Source: Deltaproteobacteria bacterium
GTDB taxonomy: Bacteria; Desulfobacterota; GWC2-55-46
Length of the DNA stretch: 64,000 nucleotides
Assembly: GCA_019912665.1 (NCBI GenBank)
Contig: JAIOIE010000021.1
Coordinates: 261,679 to 325,678 of the forward strand
Direction of reading: 5' to 3'
This document shows positions 33,007 through 41,417 of this stretch, piece by piece (within the stretch, counting starts at the first letter, position 1; the number at the start of each line of letters is the position of its first letter). The notes under the pieces were generated by a model. It saw only the letters and a program-made list of their open reading frames with translations. It was not told the DNA's origin and ran no database searches. A program made the translations under genes and the position numbers.

Positions 33007-33471
33007 ATGCCATACAGGGTCTCCAAATTCATCCACCTTCTGGCCCTCGTGGCCTGGCTGGGCCCTTCCACCGGGGCTTATATGCTCATGCTCCTGGCAG
33101 GGAGGCAGGTCTCGCTCCGGCTCTGGATAATAGAGCAGTACAGGTTTTTCATATTCATAGAGCTTGCGGCATTTCTCGTCCTCGCGGCAACCGGACTATA
33201 CATGCGGAGCCGGGGAGGGCTCGAGGGGGCCGGATGGCTCAGGGCGAAGCTCGCGATAGTCGTCGCGGTATTCATACCCTTTCAGGCCGCACAGCTCGTC
33301 ATCTATGCCAGGACCTACCGCTCGCTCATGGCCTCCTCGGACTTTATCGGGGCGCTCGCGTTCTATAACAGGTTCAACATGGTCGCAGCCGTGGTCTTCG
33401 CGCTGGCAGTGCCGGCTGTTTTCTTCCTCGCGGCCGTCAAACCCGGAGAGAAAAAGCCCCGGTTTGAATAA
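33007..33471 (+). CDS. Four-helix integral membrane protein in the haem cluster
   Basis: The 154-aa protein (MPYRVSKFIHLLALVAWLGPSTGAYM...) has four hydrophobic helices and resembles the DUF2269/DUF2214-like membrane proteins whose first helix carries a His in a FIHLLALVAWLG motif. HemJ-type protoporphyrinogen oxidases share this small four-helix, His-bearing plan, but the specific HemJ residues are not clear here. It lies between hemC and the cobA-hemD fusion on the same strand. A role in tetrapyrrole metabolism is possible from context alone. Confidence 0.75.
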   Translation: MPYRVSKFIHLLALVAWLGPSTGAYMLMLLAGRQVSLRLWIIEQYRFFIFIELAAFLVLAATGLYMRSRGGLEGAGWLRAKLAIVVAVFIPFQAAQLVIYARTYRSLMASSDFIGALAFYNRFNMVAAVVFALAVPAVFFLAAVKPGEKKPRFE

Positions 33472-33587
33472 TCGCCCGGCCGTCTGATATAATGCTCACG
33501 GCCTCAGGGCAGCTCCAATGGTTGTTTTTTTTCTTTATCCGGCCCTTTTTCTAATTAAACGAATGAATAAAGGAGTTTGAAATAAAT

Positions 33588-35114
33588 ATGGCTGGAAAGG
33601 CGTACCTCGTAGGCGCGGGTCCGGGCGACCCCGGCCTCCTTACCCTCAAGGGCCTTGAGGCCATAAAGGAAGCCGACTGCGTAATATACGACTTTCTCGC
33701 GAACTCGCGCCTTCTGGAGCACGCTAAACCGGGCGCCGAGACCGTCTACGTGGGGAAGAAGGGGAGCGAAAAGACCCTTCCCCAGGAGGATATTTCGAGG
33801 CTCATAGTCGATAGGGCCAAAAAGGGGAAGACCGTCGTCCGCCTTAAGGGCGGAGACCCATTCATATTCGGGAGGGGCGGGGAGGAAGCCGAGGAGCTTG
33901 CAGCCGCGGGCATCGATTTCGAGGTGGTTCCGGGCGTTACTTCGGCGGTTGCCGCGCCCGCCTATGCCGGGATCCCGCTTACGCACCGGGACCTCTCCTC
34001 TGCCGTCACCATCATAACCGGCCAGGAAAACCCCCTTAAGGAAAGGCCCAACATCGCCTGGGACAGGCTCTCAACAGGCAGAGGCACGCTCGTCTTCCTC
34101 ATGGGCTGGAAAAACCTCTCCCTTATAACCGTAAAGCTACTCGCGAACGGCTGGCCCCCCTCGACCCCGGTCGCGCTCGTAAGATGGGGCACCATGACCA
34201 AGCAGGTCTCCATCGTCGGCAGGCTCGACAATATAAACGGGCTTGCAAGGGAAGAGGACCTTAAGCCCCCTGTCGTAATCGTGGTCGGCGAGGTGGTGGG
34301 CCTCCGCGAAAAGCTCAACTGGTTCGAGTCAAAGCCCCTTTTCGGGAAGCGGGTGCTCGTGACGCGGGCACTTGAGCAGGCGGGAGATTTCACGAAAATA
34401 TTGGAAAAGGAAGGTGCCGAGCCCATAACCTTCCCGACCATAAAGACGACGGCCCCACCGAGCTGGAAAGAGCTCGACAGGGCCATAAAAAGGCTCTCCA
34501 CATACGATTGGGCCATATTCACGAGCGTTAACGGGGTAAAATACTTTTTCGAAAGGCTCTATAAGACAGGGTACGACATACGGGAGCTTAAGGACGTCAG
34601 GATATGCGCCATAGGCCCCATGACCGCGAGGGCCATAGAGAAGCTCGGCATAAGGGTGGACCTTACGCCGAAGGAATTCAAGGCAGAGGGGCTTATCGAA
34701 GCTCTGGGTAAGCGCAATATAAAAGGGAAACGGTTCCTCCTTGCCCGGGCCTTGAAGGCAAGGGAGATACTTCCGGAGGAAATAAAGAGGCTCGGCGGCA
34801 AGATAGACGTTGCGCCAGCGTACAGGACCGTAAAACCTTCGAAAGAGGCCGGGGAGCTTGAAAGGCTTCTCATTGAGGGCTCAATCGATGTTGTTACATT
34901 CACATCTTCCTCGACTGTTACTAACTTCGCCGCCATGTTCGGGAAAAAGAGGCTCCCGGAGCTTCTTAAGAACTGCAAGGTCGCCTGCATAGGCCCCATA
35001 ACGGCGGACACTGCAAAGGCCTACGGCATGGCAGTGGACATAATGCCCCGAGACTACACCATACCCGCCCTTACGAGGGCGATGGCGGAGTATTTCAAAA
35101 AAGAGAGAGGGTGA
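33588..35114 (+). CDS. cobA-hemD: Uroporphyrinogen-III methyltransferase / uroporphyrinogen-III synthase fusion
   Basis: This 508-aa fusion does two consecutive steps. Residues 1-245 are SUMT: GKAYLVGAGPGDPGLLTLKGLEAIKEAD, VRLKGGDPFIFGRGGEEAEEL, GIPLTHRD, and MGWKNL. Residues about 248-508 are HemD: LFGKRVLVTRALEQAGDFTKILEKEGAEPITFPTIKT, DWAIFTSVNGVKYFFERL, VTFTSSSTVTNFAAMFG, and CIGPITADTAKAYG. The product is precorrin-2 from hydroxymethylbilane via uroporphyrinogen III. Fusions of this kind occur in bacteria that send most flux through siroheme. Six bases separate it from hemB. Confidence 0.95.
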   Translation: MAGKAYLVGAGPGDPGLLTLKGLEAIKEADCVIYDFLANSRLLEHAKPGAETVYVGKKGSEKTLPQEDISRLIVDRAKKGKTVVRLKGGDPFIFGRGGEEAEELAAAGIDFEVVPGVTSAVAAPAYAGIPLTHRDLSSAVTIITGQENPLKERPNIAWDRLSTGRGTLVFLMGWKNLSLITVKLLANGWPPSTPVALVRWGTMTKQVSIVGRLDNINGLAREEDLKPPVVIVVGEVVGLREKLNWFESKPLFGKRVLVTRALEQAGDFTKILEKEGAEPITFPTIKTTAPPSWKELDRAIKRLSTYDWAIFTSVNGVKYFFERLYKTGYDIRELKDVRICAIGPMTARAIEKLGIRVDLTPKEFKAEGLIEALGKRNIKGKRFLLARALKAREILPEEIKRLGGKIDVAPAYRTVKPSKEAGELERLLIEGSIDVVTFTSSSTVTNFAAMFGKKRLPELLKNCKVACIGPITADTAKAYGMAVDIMPRDYTIPALTRAMAEYFKKERG

Positions 35115-35120
35115 AACAAA

Positions 35121-36095
35121 ATGAACTTCCCCATCTACCGCCCCAGGAGATTAAGGAAAACCGAGACATTGAGGAGGATGGTACGGGAGACCACGCTTTC
35201 CCCTGCCGACTTCATACTCCCCCTCTTCGTCACATACGGCAAGGGCGTGCGAAAAGAGATAAAATCCATGCCCGGCCAGTTCCAGCTCTCGGTGGATAAC
35301 CTGAAGAAAGAGGCCAGGGAGATAAGGTCCCTCGGCATACCATCTGTAATTCTCTTTGGCATACCGGAGAAGAAGGATGCCGAGGGCACGAGCGCCTTCG
35401 ACCCGCACGGCCCGGTGCAGGAGGCGATAAAGGCCATAAAGTCCGCGGCCCCGGAGCTTGCCGTCATAACCGACGTCTGCATGTGCGAGTACACTTCCCA
35501 CGGCCATTGTGGTATCATACGGGAGAAGGACGTGGATAACGACGCCACCCTCGAGCTCCTCTGCAGGGAGGCCCTCTCCCATGCGGAGGCAGGGGCTGAC
35601 ATGGTCGCCCCCTCTGATATGATGGACGGCAGGGTCGGCGCCATAAGGGACACGCTCGACGAGGGCGGCTTCTCGAACGTCCCCATAATGGCTTATTCGG
35701 CAAAGTACGCGAGCGCCTTTTACGGCCCTTTCAGGGACGCGGCCGAATCCACCCCGCAGTTCGGGGATAGGCGTAGCTACCAGATGGACCCCGGCAACAC
35801 GGACGAGGCCCTGAGGGAGACGGCGCTCGATATCGAGGAAGGGGCGGACATAGTGATGGTGAAGCCCGCTCTCCCGTACCTCGACATTATAAGGAGAATA
35901 AAGGACGAGTTCGGGTATCCCGTAGCGGCCTATAACGTAAGCGGCGAATACTCCATGATAAAGGCCGCTGCCGCAAAGGGCTGGCTTGACGGGGACAGGG
36001 CCATGATGGAGTCCCTGGCATCCATAAAGCGTGCCGGGGCCGACCTCATACTCACATACTTCGCCCGGGATGCCGCAAGGCTCCTCGGCAAGTAA
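35121..36095 (+). CDS. hemB: Delta-aminolevulinic acid dehydratase
   Basis: The 324-aa enzyme condenses two ALA molecules to porphobilinogen. It shows the metal cysteine cluster [15 protein letters not shown], both active-site lysine motifs ([17 protein letters not shown] and [11 protein letters not shown]), and the QMDPGN segment. It therefore looks like a Zn-type enzyme with three Cys ligands. It directly follows cobA-hemD and precedes ahbD by 28 bp. Confidence 0.96.
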   Translation: MNFPIYRPRRLRKTETLRRMVRETTLSPADFILPLFVTYGKGVRKEIKSMPGQFQLSVDNLKKEAREIRSLGIPSVILFGIPEKKDAEGTSAFDPHGPVQEAIKAIKSAAPELAVITDVCMCEYTSHGHCGIIREKDVDNDATLELLCREALSHAEAGADMVAPSDMMDGRVGAIRDTLDEGGFSNVPIMAYSAKYASAFYGPFRDAAESTPQFGDRRSYQMDPGNTDEALRETALDIEEGADIVMVKPALPYLDIIRRIKDEFGYPVAAYNVSGEYSMIKAAAAKGWLDGDRAMMESLASIKRAGADLILTYFARDAARLLGK

Positions 36096-36123
36096 ACCAA
36101 TAGCCCGGAAAAGGAGAGACCAT

Positions 36124-37326
36124 ATGCACGGCAGCATGCCAAAAGGCCATCCCCACGAGGTGCCCGGTATGAAAGGAGGGCACGGCCATCCTGGAGGACA
36201 TCCGGGCGGCCACGGCGGGGGTCCAGATAAAAGCGGCGGAAGGAAATGGCTACCCAAGCTCATCGCATGGGAGCTTACGAGATCCTGCAACCTCGACTGC
36301 ATACATTGCAGGGCGGCGGCCAGGTTCGGCCCCTACCCCAACGAGCTCACTACCGAGGAGTGTTTCAAATTCCTCGACGACGTCGCCTCGTTCTCGAATC
36401 CCATAATGATAATGACCGGCGGCGAGCCCATGCTCCGGGACGACATCTGGGACATAGCCAAATACGGCACCAAGCTCGGCCTAAGGATGGTCATGGCGCC
36501 CTGCGGCTTCCTCGTGACCGAGGAGACCGCGAGGAAAATGATAGAGTCCGGCATACAGCGCGTTAGCTTCTCGATAGACGGCGCTACGGCCGAGAGTCAC
36601 GATAATTTCAGGCGCGTGCCCGGAGCTTTCGCGAGCGTCATGACCGCCATAGAAAGTGTCAAAAAGGTCGGGCTCCCGTTCCAGGTCAATACGACCATAA
36701 CCAAACACAATCTCGCGGAGCTCCCGAAAATACTCGAGCTCGTCATATCGCTCGGTGCGGTCGCTCACCATCCGTTCCTCCTGGTGCCCACTGGCAGGGG
36801 CGCGGAACTAAAAGACCAGGAGATATCCCCTGAGGAGTACGAGAAATCCCTTTCATGGTTCTACGAGATGAGGGATAAGGTGCCGCTCCAGTTCAAGCCC
36901 ACCTGCGCCCCCCACTACTACAGGATATTCAGGCAGAAGGAGCGCGAAAAGGGCATAACCGTAACTCCCGAGACCCACGGCCTCGACGCCATGAGCAAGG
37001 GGTGCATGGGCGGGCAGTCCTTCGCCTTTGTATCCAACACCGGCAAGGTCCAGATATGCGGCTTCCTCGACGTCGAGTGCGGGGACATAAGGAAGGAGCC
37101 CTTCCATGTTGTTTGGGACACCTCCAAGGTCTTCCAGGAGATGAGGGCCTGGGACGACTACAACGGCAGGTGCGGCTACTGCGAGTTCAGGAAGGTCTGC
37201 GGCGGGTGCAGGGCCAGGGCCTTCGCATTCACCGGGGACTACATGGACGAAGAGCCGTTCTGCACCTACCAGCCCTCGGACGCGGCCAAGAGCGCCCACG
37301 CGGCGCGCCACGGCGAAAAGGTCTGA
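36124..37326 (+). CDS. ahbD: AhbD-type radical SAM haem b synthase with a His/Gly-rich tail
   Basis: The 400-aa radical SAM protein has an N-terminal His/Gly-rich stretch (about 1-38) followed by KLIAWELTRSCNLDCIHCRAAARFGPYPNELTTEECF with the CX3CX2C cluster and MIMTGGEPMLRDDIWD, typical of the enzyme that decarboxylates Fe-coproporphyrin III to haem. The C-terminus binds a further cluster (CMGGQ...ICGFLDVECG...CGYCEFRKVCGGC...C, SPASM-like). It needs AhbA/B/C upstream, none of which is in this window. ATG 36124 has GGAGAG upstream. The choice AhbD over AhbC rests on the LIAWE-TRSCNL and GLRMVMAPCG phrases. Confidence 0.9.
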   Translation: MHGSMPKGHPHEVPGMKGGHGHPGGHPGGHGGGPDKSGGRKWLPKLIAWELTRSCNLDCIHCRAAARFGPYPNELTTEECFKFLDDVASFSNPIMIMTGGEPMLRDDIWDIAKYGTKLGLRMVMAPCGFLVTEETARKMIESGIQRVSFSIDGATAESHDNFRRVPGAFASVMTAIESVKKVGLPFQVNTTITKHNLAELPKILELVISLGAVAHHPFLLVPTGRGAELKDQEISPEEYEKSLSWFYEMRDKVPLQFKPTCAPHYYRIFRQKEREKGITVTPETHGLDAMSKGCMGGQSFAFVSNTGKVQICGFLDVECGDIRKEPFHVVWDTSKVFQEMRAWDDYNGRCGYCEFRKVCGGCRARAFAFTGDYMDEEPFCTYQPSDAAKSAHAARHGEKV

Positions 37327-37340
37327 CCGGGAATCCAGCG

Positions 37341-37379
37341 GGCCGGCGGCAAGCATTTATTGCCAGCCGGCCTTTTTTC
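37341..37379 (+). terminator. Rho-independent terminator after ahbD
   Basis: GGCCGGCGGCAA pairs with TTGCCAGCCGGCC (one bulge), followed by TTTTTT. It separates ahbD from the chlorite-dismutase-like gene. Confidence 0.85.
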
Positions 37380-37427
37380 ATACAGTTACGGATACTATCT
37401 TTCTTCTCTTTAATGCTGGAGGCGCGC

Positions 37428-38231
37428 ATGACGGAAAAAGAGAGGCCCGGCCACCCGGGAAGGCACCACGGAGGCGCACCGGGCGGCAAGCCGCCCGCGA
37501 TCGAAGGCATGGACCTTGAAGCCCTCGTGGATGTAAGCGAAAAAGGGGGCCTGAAGGACGGGGTGCGCCAGCGCCTTAACAGGCGCCTTTTCGTACAGCT
37601 CAATGTCTTCACCCGCTGCAAGGACGTAAAACCTCTGATAAAATCTATTGAGATGGCCGGTATCGAGGCGGCGCTTTACCTGGACATCCACGACCCGCAG
37701 GGCGTGGGCCTCGTCACCATGAGCCCGGACCCGCTATTCTTCGTGACCGGGTTGAGGAATCTCCTGAGCGGCCCCGGTTTCGGAGATCTCGAGCTAAGGC
37801 GAGAATATTCGATGCTCGGGCGCACCTACGGGCTCGGGCACGAAGAAGATCTCGAAGACTGGCTCCTTAAAAGGACCAGGCGGGTGGTCCTCAATAGAAA
37901 CTGGCCTTGGGCGGTCTGGTATCCGCTCCGGAGGACCGGTGAATTCGTCCGGCTCCCGAAGGAGGAGCAGGCGGCCATGCTCATGGAGCACGGCGTAATC
38001 GGCAGGGCATTCGGCAAGGCCGACCTGGGCCATGACGTCAGGCTCGTCTCCAACGGGCTCGACCAGAACGACAACGACTTCGTCATCGGGCTCATCGGAA
38101 GCGAGCTCCATCCCCTCTCCGCTCTCGTGCAGACGATGAGGGGGACCAGACAGACCTCTACATATATTCAGGAGATGGGGCCCTTTTTCGTGGGGAGGGC
38201 CGCATACCAGAGCCCGATGAAGGCGGAATGA
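37428..38231 (+). CDS. Chlorite-dismutase-family (HemQ/ChdC-like) haem protein
   Basis: The 267-aa protein belongs to the chlorite dismutase family: RLFVQLNVFTRC, AALYLDIHDPQGVGLVTMSPDP, REYSMLGRTYGLGHEEDLEDWLLKR, NWPWAVWYPLRRTGEFVRLP, and QTMRGTRQTSTYIQEMGPFFVGRA. Family members are coproheme decarboxylases or true dismutases. Position beside haem genes favours haem synthesis or handling, but AhbD already performs a coproheme decarboxylation, so the two would be redundant or act in different conditions. Like AhbD it has a His/Gly-rich N-terminal tail (GHPGRHHGGAPGG). ATG 37428 has CTGGAGG upstream. Confidence 0.85.
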   Translation: MTEKERPGHPGRHHGGAPGGKPPAIEGMDLEALVDVSEKGGLKDGVRQRLNRRLFVQLNVFTRCKDVKPLIKSIEMAGIEAALYLDIHDPQGVGLVTMSPDPLFFVTGLRNLLSGPGFGDLELRREYSMLGRTYGLGHEEDLEDWLLKRTRRVVLNRNWPWAVWYPLRRTGEFVRLPKEEQAAMLMEHGVIGRAFGKADLGHDVRLVSNGLDQNDNDFVIGLIGSELHPLSALVQTMRGTRQTSTYIQEMGPFFVGRAAYQSPMKAE

Positions 38232-38270
38232 ATTACCCAGCGCAAGCCGCAGGGCATTAGACCAATAAAG

Positions 38271-38406
38271 GCAATCTCTAAAAATTAGATTTTTTTCCCG
38301 TAATCAAGGAAGGCCGGGAACAAAAAGCCAGCATATATTATAATATGTGAGCATTTTTATTCCCGTAACTACCCAGAACCCGGGGAAAAGATCAATTTTT
38401 AGAGGC
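38271..38406. repeat. Dispersed hairpin repeat, copy C
   Basis: About 136 bp; GCAATCTCTAAAAATTAGAT at the left and GATCAATTTTTAGAGGC at the right. The inner segment carries CCCGTAACTACCCAG instead of the GACACAGAG of other copies, matching the variant in copy F. Confidence 0.9.
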
Positions 38407-38420
38407 AGGACGTTCGCACC

Positions 38421-38627
38421 ATGCTCAGGTACAAGGTCGTGGAACTCTCAACAGTGACCGACGAGACTATCGAAGAGGCGCTCAATTCGCTTACTCCCGA
38501 AGGCTTCCGGCTCGAGAGCCTCCATTTCGCCATGAGGGATTCCTCGAAGAGGCCGTCCATGGCTTTTCTCCTCTTTACGCGCGAGGAGCCGGAAAAGGGA
38601 GCCGCCGAAGGAGGCAACAGTGACTGA
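38421..38627 (+). CDS. Small DUF4177-like protein
   Basis: The 68-aa protein (LRYKVVELSTVTDETIEEALNSLTPEGFRLESLHFAMRDSSKRPSMAFLLFTRE) fits the DUF4177-type pattern of a short beta-alpha-beta fold with a central Gly-Phe/Trp turn. It starts 15 bp after hairpin repeat copy C and overlaps the RDD gene by eight bases. Function unknown. Confidence 0.72.
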   Translation: MLRYKVVELSTVTDETIEEALNSLTPEGFRLESLHFAMRDSSKRPSMAFLLFTREEPEKGAAEGGNSD

Positions 38628-39084
38628 GGGATATGTCTGCATGGAAACCGAAACAGTGCCCTTCCAGAAGGCCGAGGCGCTTGAGCGGTTCCTTGCGAAG
38701 TTAATAGACCTCCTCATAGCCGGCGCGTTCTTCGCCTTCCCTACGTTTGTCGGGCCGCTCGCGGCCCTGACATACATTCTAATCTCTGATGGAATCAGAG
38801 GCGGGCGGAGCCTCGGTAAACGCGTAATCGGGCTCCGGGCCGTCGCGGCGGAGACAGGCGAGCCGTGCGACTTCAAAAGGTCGATCATCCGGAACTCGCC
38901 TTTCGCGCTCCTCATTGTCTTCTGGTTCCTGGTCGGCTGGATACCCTATCTCGGAAAACTTCTATTCCTTGCGGCCGCGCTCGTCGTCGGCGCATTCGAG
39001 CTGGTCCTAGTATATACCGACGAACGTGGGGCGAGGTTCGGTGACAGGGTGGCTGGGACGGTGGTGACCGCCTCGAAAAAATAG
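38620..39084 (+). CDS. RDD family membrane protein
   Basis: The 154-aa protein has three to four hydrophobic segments and the RDD signature residues: ERFLAKLIDLLIAG (R and D), GGRSLGKRVIGLRAV, and DERGARFGDRVAGTVV (D and R near the end). The start is a GTG within the end of the preceding gene, so translation is coupled. Substrate or role in RDD proteins is mostly unknown; some act in ion or osmotic homeostasis. Confidence 0.85.
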   Translation: MTEGYVCMETETVPFQKAEALERFLAKLIDLLIAGAFFAFPTFVGPLAALTYILISDGIRGGRSLGKRVIGLRAVAAETGEPCDFKRSIIRNSPFALLIVFWFLVGWIPYLGKLLFLAAALVVGAFELVLVYTDERGARFGDRVAGTVVTASKK

Positions 39085-39568
39085 GGCCTGCGTCAAATCC
39101 CTCTCTTATCGATTGAACAACCCGGCGAGATTAAGCCATGTAGGGCGCGCTGTGCGCGCCATGAAAATTGTCATCCTGAGCGAAGCGAAGGATAAAAAGA
39201 TTCCTATCTCGCCCCTCCTGGCTCGACATTTCGGAATGCCTCGCCCTTAAGGGGCGAGGCATTCAATTTCTGCCCTGCAAAATTGTCGGCCTCTGGCGCT
39301 CCCTAAGAATGATTGGTGCGCATAGCTCACCCTACACGGTTTTGTTTTGTTTTGTTTTGTTTTTCAGAACAATCCCGGGCATAAGGCGGAGCGAACATAG
39401 GGATGGGGGAAGGGCGGGCGAGGCGGGGCTGCAGGAGCGAGGCCCCGTAGCGGGCCGAGCGACATAAGGGCCTAGCCCGGAGGATGGTGGCGGAACGAGA
39501 GCGGAGCCTTATGCCGAAAAGCGCGGCAGCTCGTAAATGGCTTTTTGTTCGAAGTGTTTCCGTGATAA
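39085..39568. other. Intergenic region with hairpins and a GTTTT tandem repeat
   Basis: No gene is supported. There is the widespread word GTCATCCTGAGCGAAGCGAA (about 39169-39189), a strong hairpin GAATGCCTCGCCC / GGGCGAGGCATTC (39234-39264), the GTTTT run (39338-39364), and a GC-rich element of about 138 bp bounded by GGCATAAGGC (39377) and GCCTTATGCC (39505) that could be a structured RNA or a palindromic repeat. Confidence 0.6.
39338..39364. repeat. GTTTT simple tandem repeat
   Basis: Five copies of a GTTTT unit in a row. Length may vary by slippage. Confidence 0.9.
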
Positions 39569-39796
39569 TTATCCGTTAGCCTTTGCATACCGATCAACCG
39601 CCACAATGCTGCAGCTCCCGTCTTTTTCGTTATATACAATGACTGCGAGCCCCTTTTCGAGCTGCCGCCTCACCTGAATGGTCTTCTCTTCGAGCGTATA
39701 GGAGCCCGGACCGTAGTCGGTGCCTTCCCTTGTCACGAACTCCTCTATAAGCCCGGTAAGCGCGTCGTCCGTAAGGAGATGATATGGTATCTCCAT
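39569..39796 (-). CDS. YheU/UPF0270 family protein
   Basis: The 75-aa protein (EIPYHLLTDDALTGLIEEFVTREGTDYGPGSYTLEEKTIQVRRQLEKGLAVIVYNEK) matches the UPF0270 family almost along its full length, notably the phrases L-x-x-L-I-E-x-F-V-x-R-E-G-T-D-Y and K-x-x-x-V-x-x-Q-L-x-x-G. These are small soluble proteins of unknown function. It starts just upstream of lpxH on the same strand but 25 bp beyond its end. Confidence 0.88.
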   Translation of the reverse strand: MEIPYHLLTDDALTGLIEEFVTREGTDYGPGSYTLEEKTIQVRRQLEKGLAVIVYNEKDGSCSIVAVDRYAKANG

Positions 39797-39821
39797 CCCT
39801 TTCCTTCCGATTTGATTCAGC

Positions 39822-40544
39822 TTAACTCTTCCAGCTCTTCAGGCTGAACTCGCCTTTTTCGTAGACGAGGTAGGTGCCCCTGAAGGCCCAGCTCCCTGGG
39901 TTCGCGTAGACGCCCTTTCTCCCGCCGGATTCGATTGTATGCACGCCGGGCTCGTGGGAATGGCCGAGGACCACGGCGTCAAACCCGCCCGCAATCTCCT
40001 CAATTGCGAATCTTTTGAGTCTCGCCTCGGTTATGTTTTCTGATGAGCCGTACCGGAGGGCGTTCCCCCTGCTCTTTCTTGAGAGCATCCCTGCTATGGC
40101 CCATACGCCACGGGGTGTCGCCGCAATCGCGGTGGCCCTGAAAAGAGGGCTTCGGAGGTAAGCCCTCCAGAGCCTGTATCCCGCAGTCATGGAGACCGTG
40201 TCCCCGTGGCCTACGAGGAACCTTTTCCCGTCCATTGCCATCTCTTCCATGCCGGGATAGACCTTTGCCCCGAGTTCATTCGTAAAGAAAGGGCCCATGG
40301 AGAAGTCGTGGTTGCCTTCGAAGTATATGATGCCGACCCCGCGCTCCCGGAGACGGAGCAGGGCTTCGAGGACCGGCTTATAGACCCTCTCGGCCACTCT
40401 GTTCGAGCCGGTCCAGAAATCGAAGAGGTCGCCGAGGACCGCGAGCCTTTCCGCTTCGACGGAATCCAGAAACCTTACGAGGCTTGCCTGGTGCGGGTCG
40501 CCTTCGCCCTTCAGATGGGCGTCGGCCACAAAGACCGTCTTCAT
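39822..40544 (-). CDS. lpxH: UDP-2,3-diacylglucosamine pyrophosphatase (LpxH-type)
   Basis: The 240-aa metallophosphoesterase has the full metal motif set: VADAHL, GDLFDFW, FEGNHDF, VGHGDTV and GHSHEPG. The DLFDFW phrase and length fit LpxH, which cleaves UDP-diacylglucosamine to lipid X in lipid A synthesis at the inner membrane face. This is direct evidence for a lipopolysaccharide-type outer membrane. It overlaps aroE by four bases. Confidence 0.9.
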   Translation of the reverse strand: MKTVFVADAHLKGEGDPHQASLVRFLDSVEAERLAVLGDLFDFWTGSNRVAERVYKPVLEALLRLRERGVGIIYFEGNHDFSMGPFFTNELGAKVYPGMEEMAMDGKRFLVGHGDTVSMTAGYRLWRAYLRSPLFRATAIAATPRGVWAIAGMLSRKSRGNALRYGSSENITEARLKRFAIEEIAGGFDAVVLGHSHEPGVHTIESGGRKGVYANPGSWAFRGTYLVYEKGEFSLKSWKS

Positions 40545-41413
40545 CTTATCCTGAGCGCCTTAATAGCGGCCGCTTCCATTACTTTTACAGGGGCCTTTTT
40601 GCCGGTCCAGAGCTCGAAGCCTATCGCGCCCTGGCGGACCAGCATCCCGAGTCCTGTGTGCGTCTTAAGGCCTCGTTTCTCAGCCCCTTTTATGAGTCCG
40701 GTCCTTAACGGCCTGTATACGATATCCGAGACGACTGCCCTGGCCGGGAGGGCTCCAATGGGAAGGTCGAGCTCGCCCTTCCCCATCATGCCGGTCGATG
40801 TGGTGTTTACAACGAGGTCGGCCTTCAGGAAGTGCTCGAAAAGGGAGTCCTTATCAAGCGGGACTGCCATTATGTCGGTCGAGTCGAACTTCCGGGCGAA
40901 GCTCCTGGCAAGCACCTCCGCCCTCTTAAGCGTCCTGTTGGCTATAACGACTGAAACGGGCTTGGCTGCGAGTATCGAATAAAGTATGCTTCTCGCCGCG
41001 CCGCCTGCTCCTATGATGACGGCCCTTTTCCGCGCCGCCCTGAAGCCTGTCTCGTCTCTGAGGCTCAAGAGATAGCCCGCTCCGTCGGTATTGTAGCCTA
41101 TGAGCTTCCCGCCCTTATTGACGATTGTATTCACAGCGCCCAGGTCCATGGCGTGCGGCTCGATTTCGTCGAGGTACTTAAGCACCTTCTCCTTGTGGGG
41201 GATGGTGACGTTCACGCCCAAAAGTCCGAGGGCCCTTATCGACTCGACAGCGGCCCTTAGCTCGCCAGAAGGAGCGGACCTCACATGGAACGGCACATAG
41301 AGCGCGTTAAGCCCGAGCGCGTTGAAAGCGGCATTGTGCATGGTCGGGGAGAGGGTGTGGCCTATGGGGTCGCCGAAGATCCCCGCTATTTTCGTATTGC
41401 CGTTTATCTTCAT
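40541..41413 (-). CDS. aroE: Shikimate 5-dehydrogenase
   Basis: The 290-aa enzyme reduces 3-dehydroshikimate with NADPH. Shikimate-binding motifs are seen: GDPIGHTLSPTMHNAAFNALGLNALY, NVTIPHKEKVLKYLDEI, and AVNTIV...NTDGAGYL. The NADP site is AVIIGAGGAARSILYSI followed by NRTLKRAEVLA. Length and order of motifs are normal. It lies four bases after ribF and is coupled to lpxH. Confidence 0.96.
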   Translation of the reverse strand: MKINGNTKIAGIFGDPIGHTLSPTMHNAAFNALGLNALYVPFHVRSAPSGELRAAVESIRALGLLGVNVTIPHKEKVLKYLDEIEPHAMDLGAVNTIVNKGGKLIGYNTDGAGYLLSLRDETGFRAARKRAVIIGAGGAARSILYSILAAKPVSVVIANRTLKRAEVLARSFARKFDSTDIMAVPLDKDSLFEHFLKADLVVNTTSTGMMGKGELDLPIGALPARAVVSDIVYRPLRTGLIKGAEKRGLKTHTGLGMLVRQGAIGFELWTGKKAPVKVMEAAAIKALRIR

Positions 41414-41417
41414 CCCT

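Noticed and set aside
39169-39189. GTCATCCTGAGCGAAGCGAA as a regulatory site
   Set aside because: This word (also near 57023) is a common intergenic repeat in many bacterial genomes and shows no fixed relation to gene starts here.
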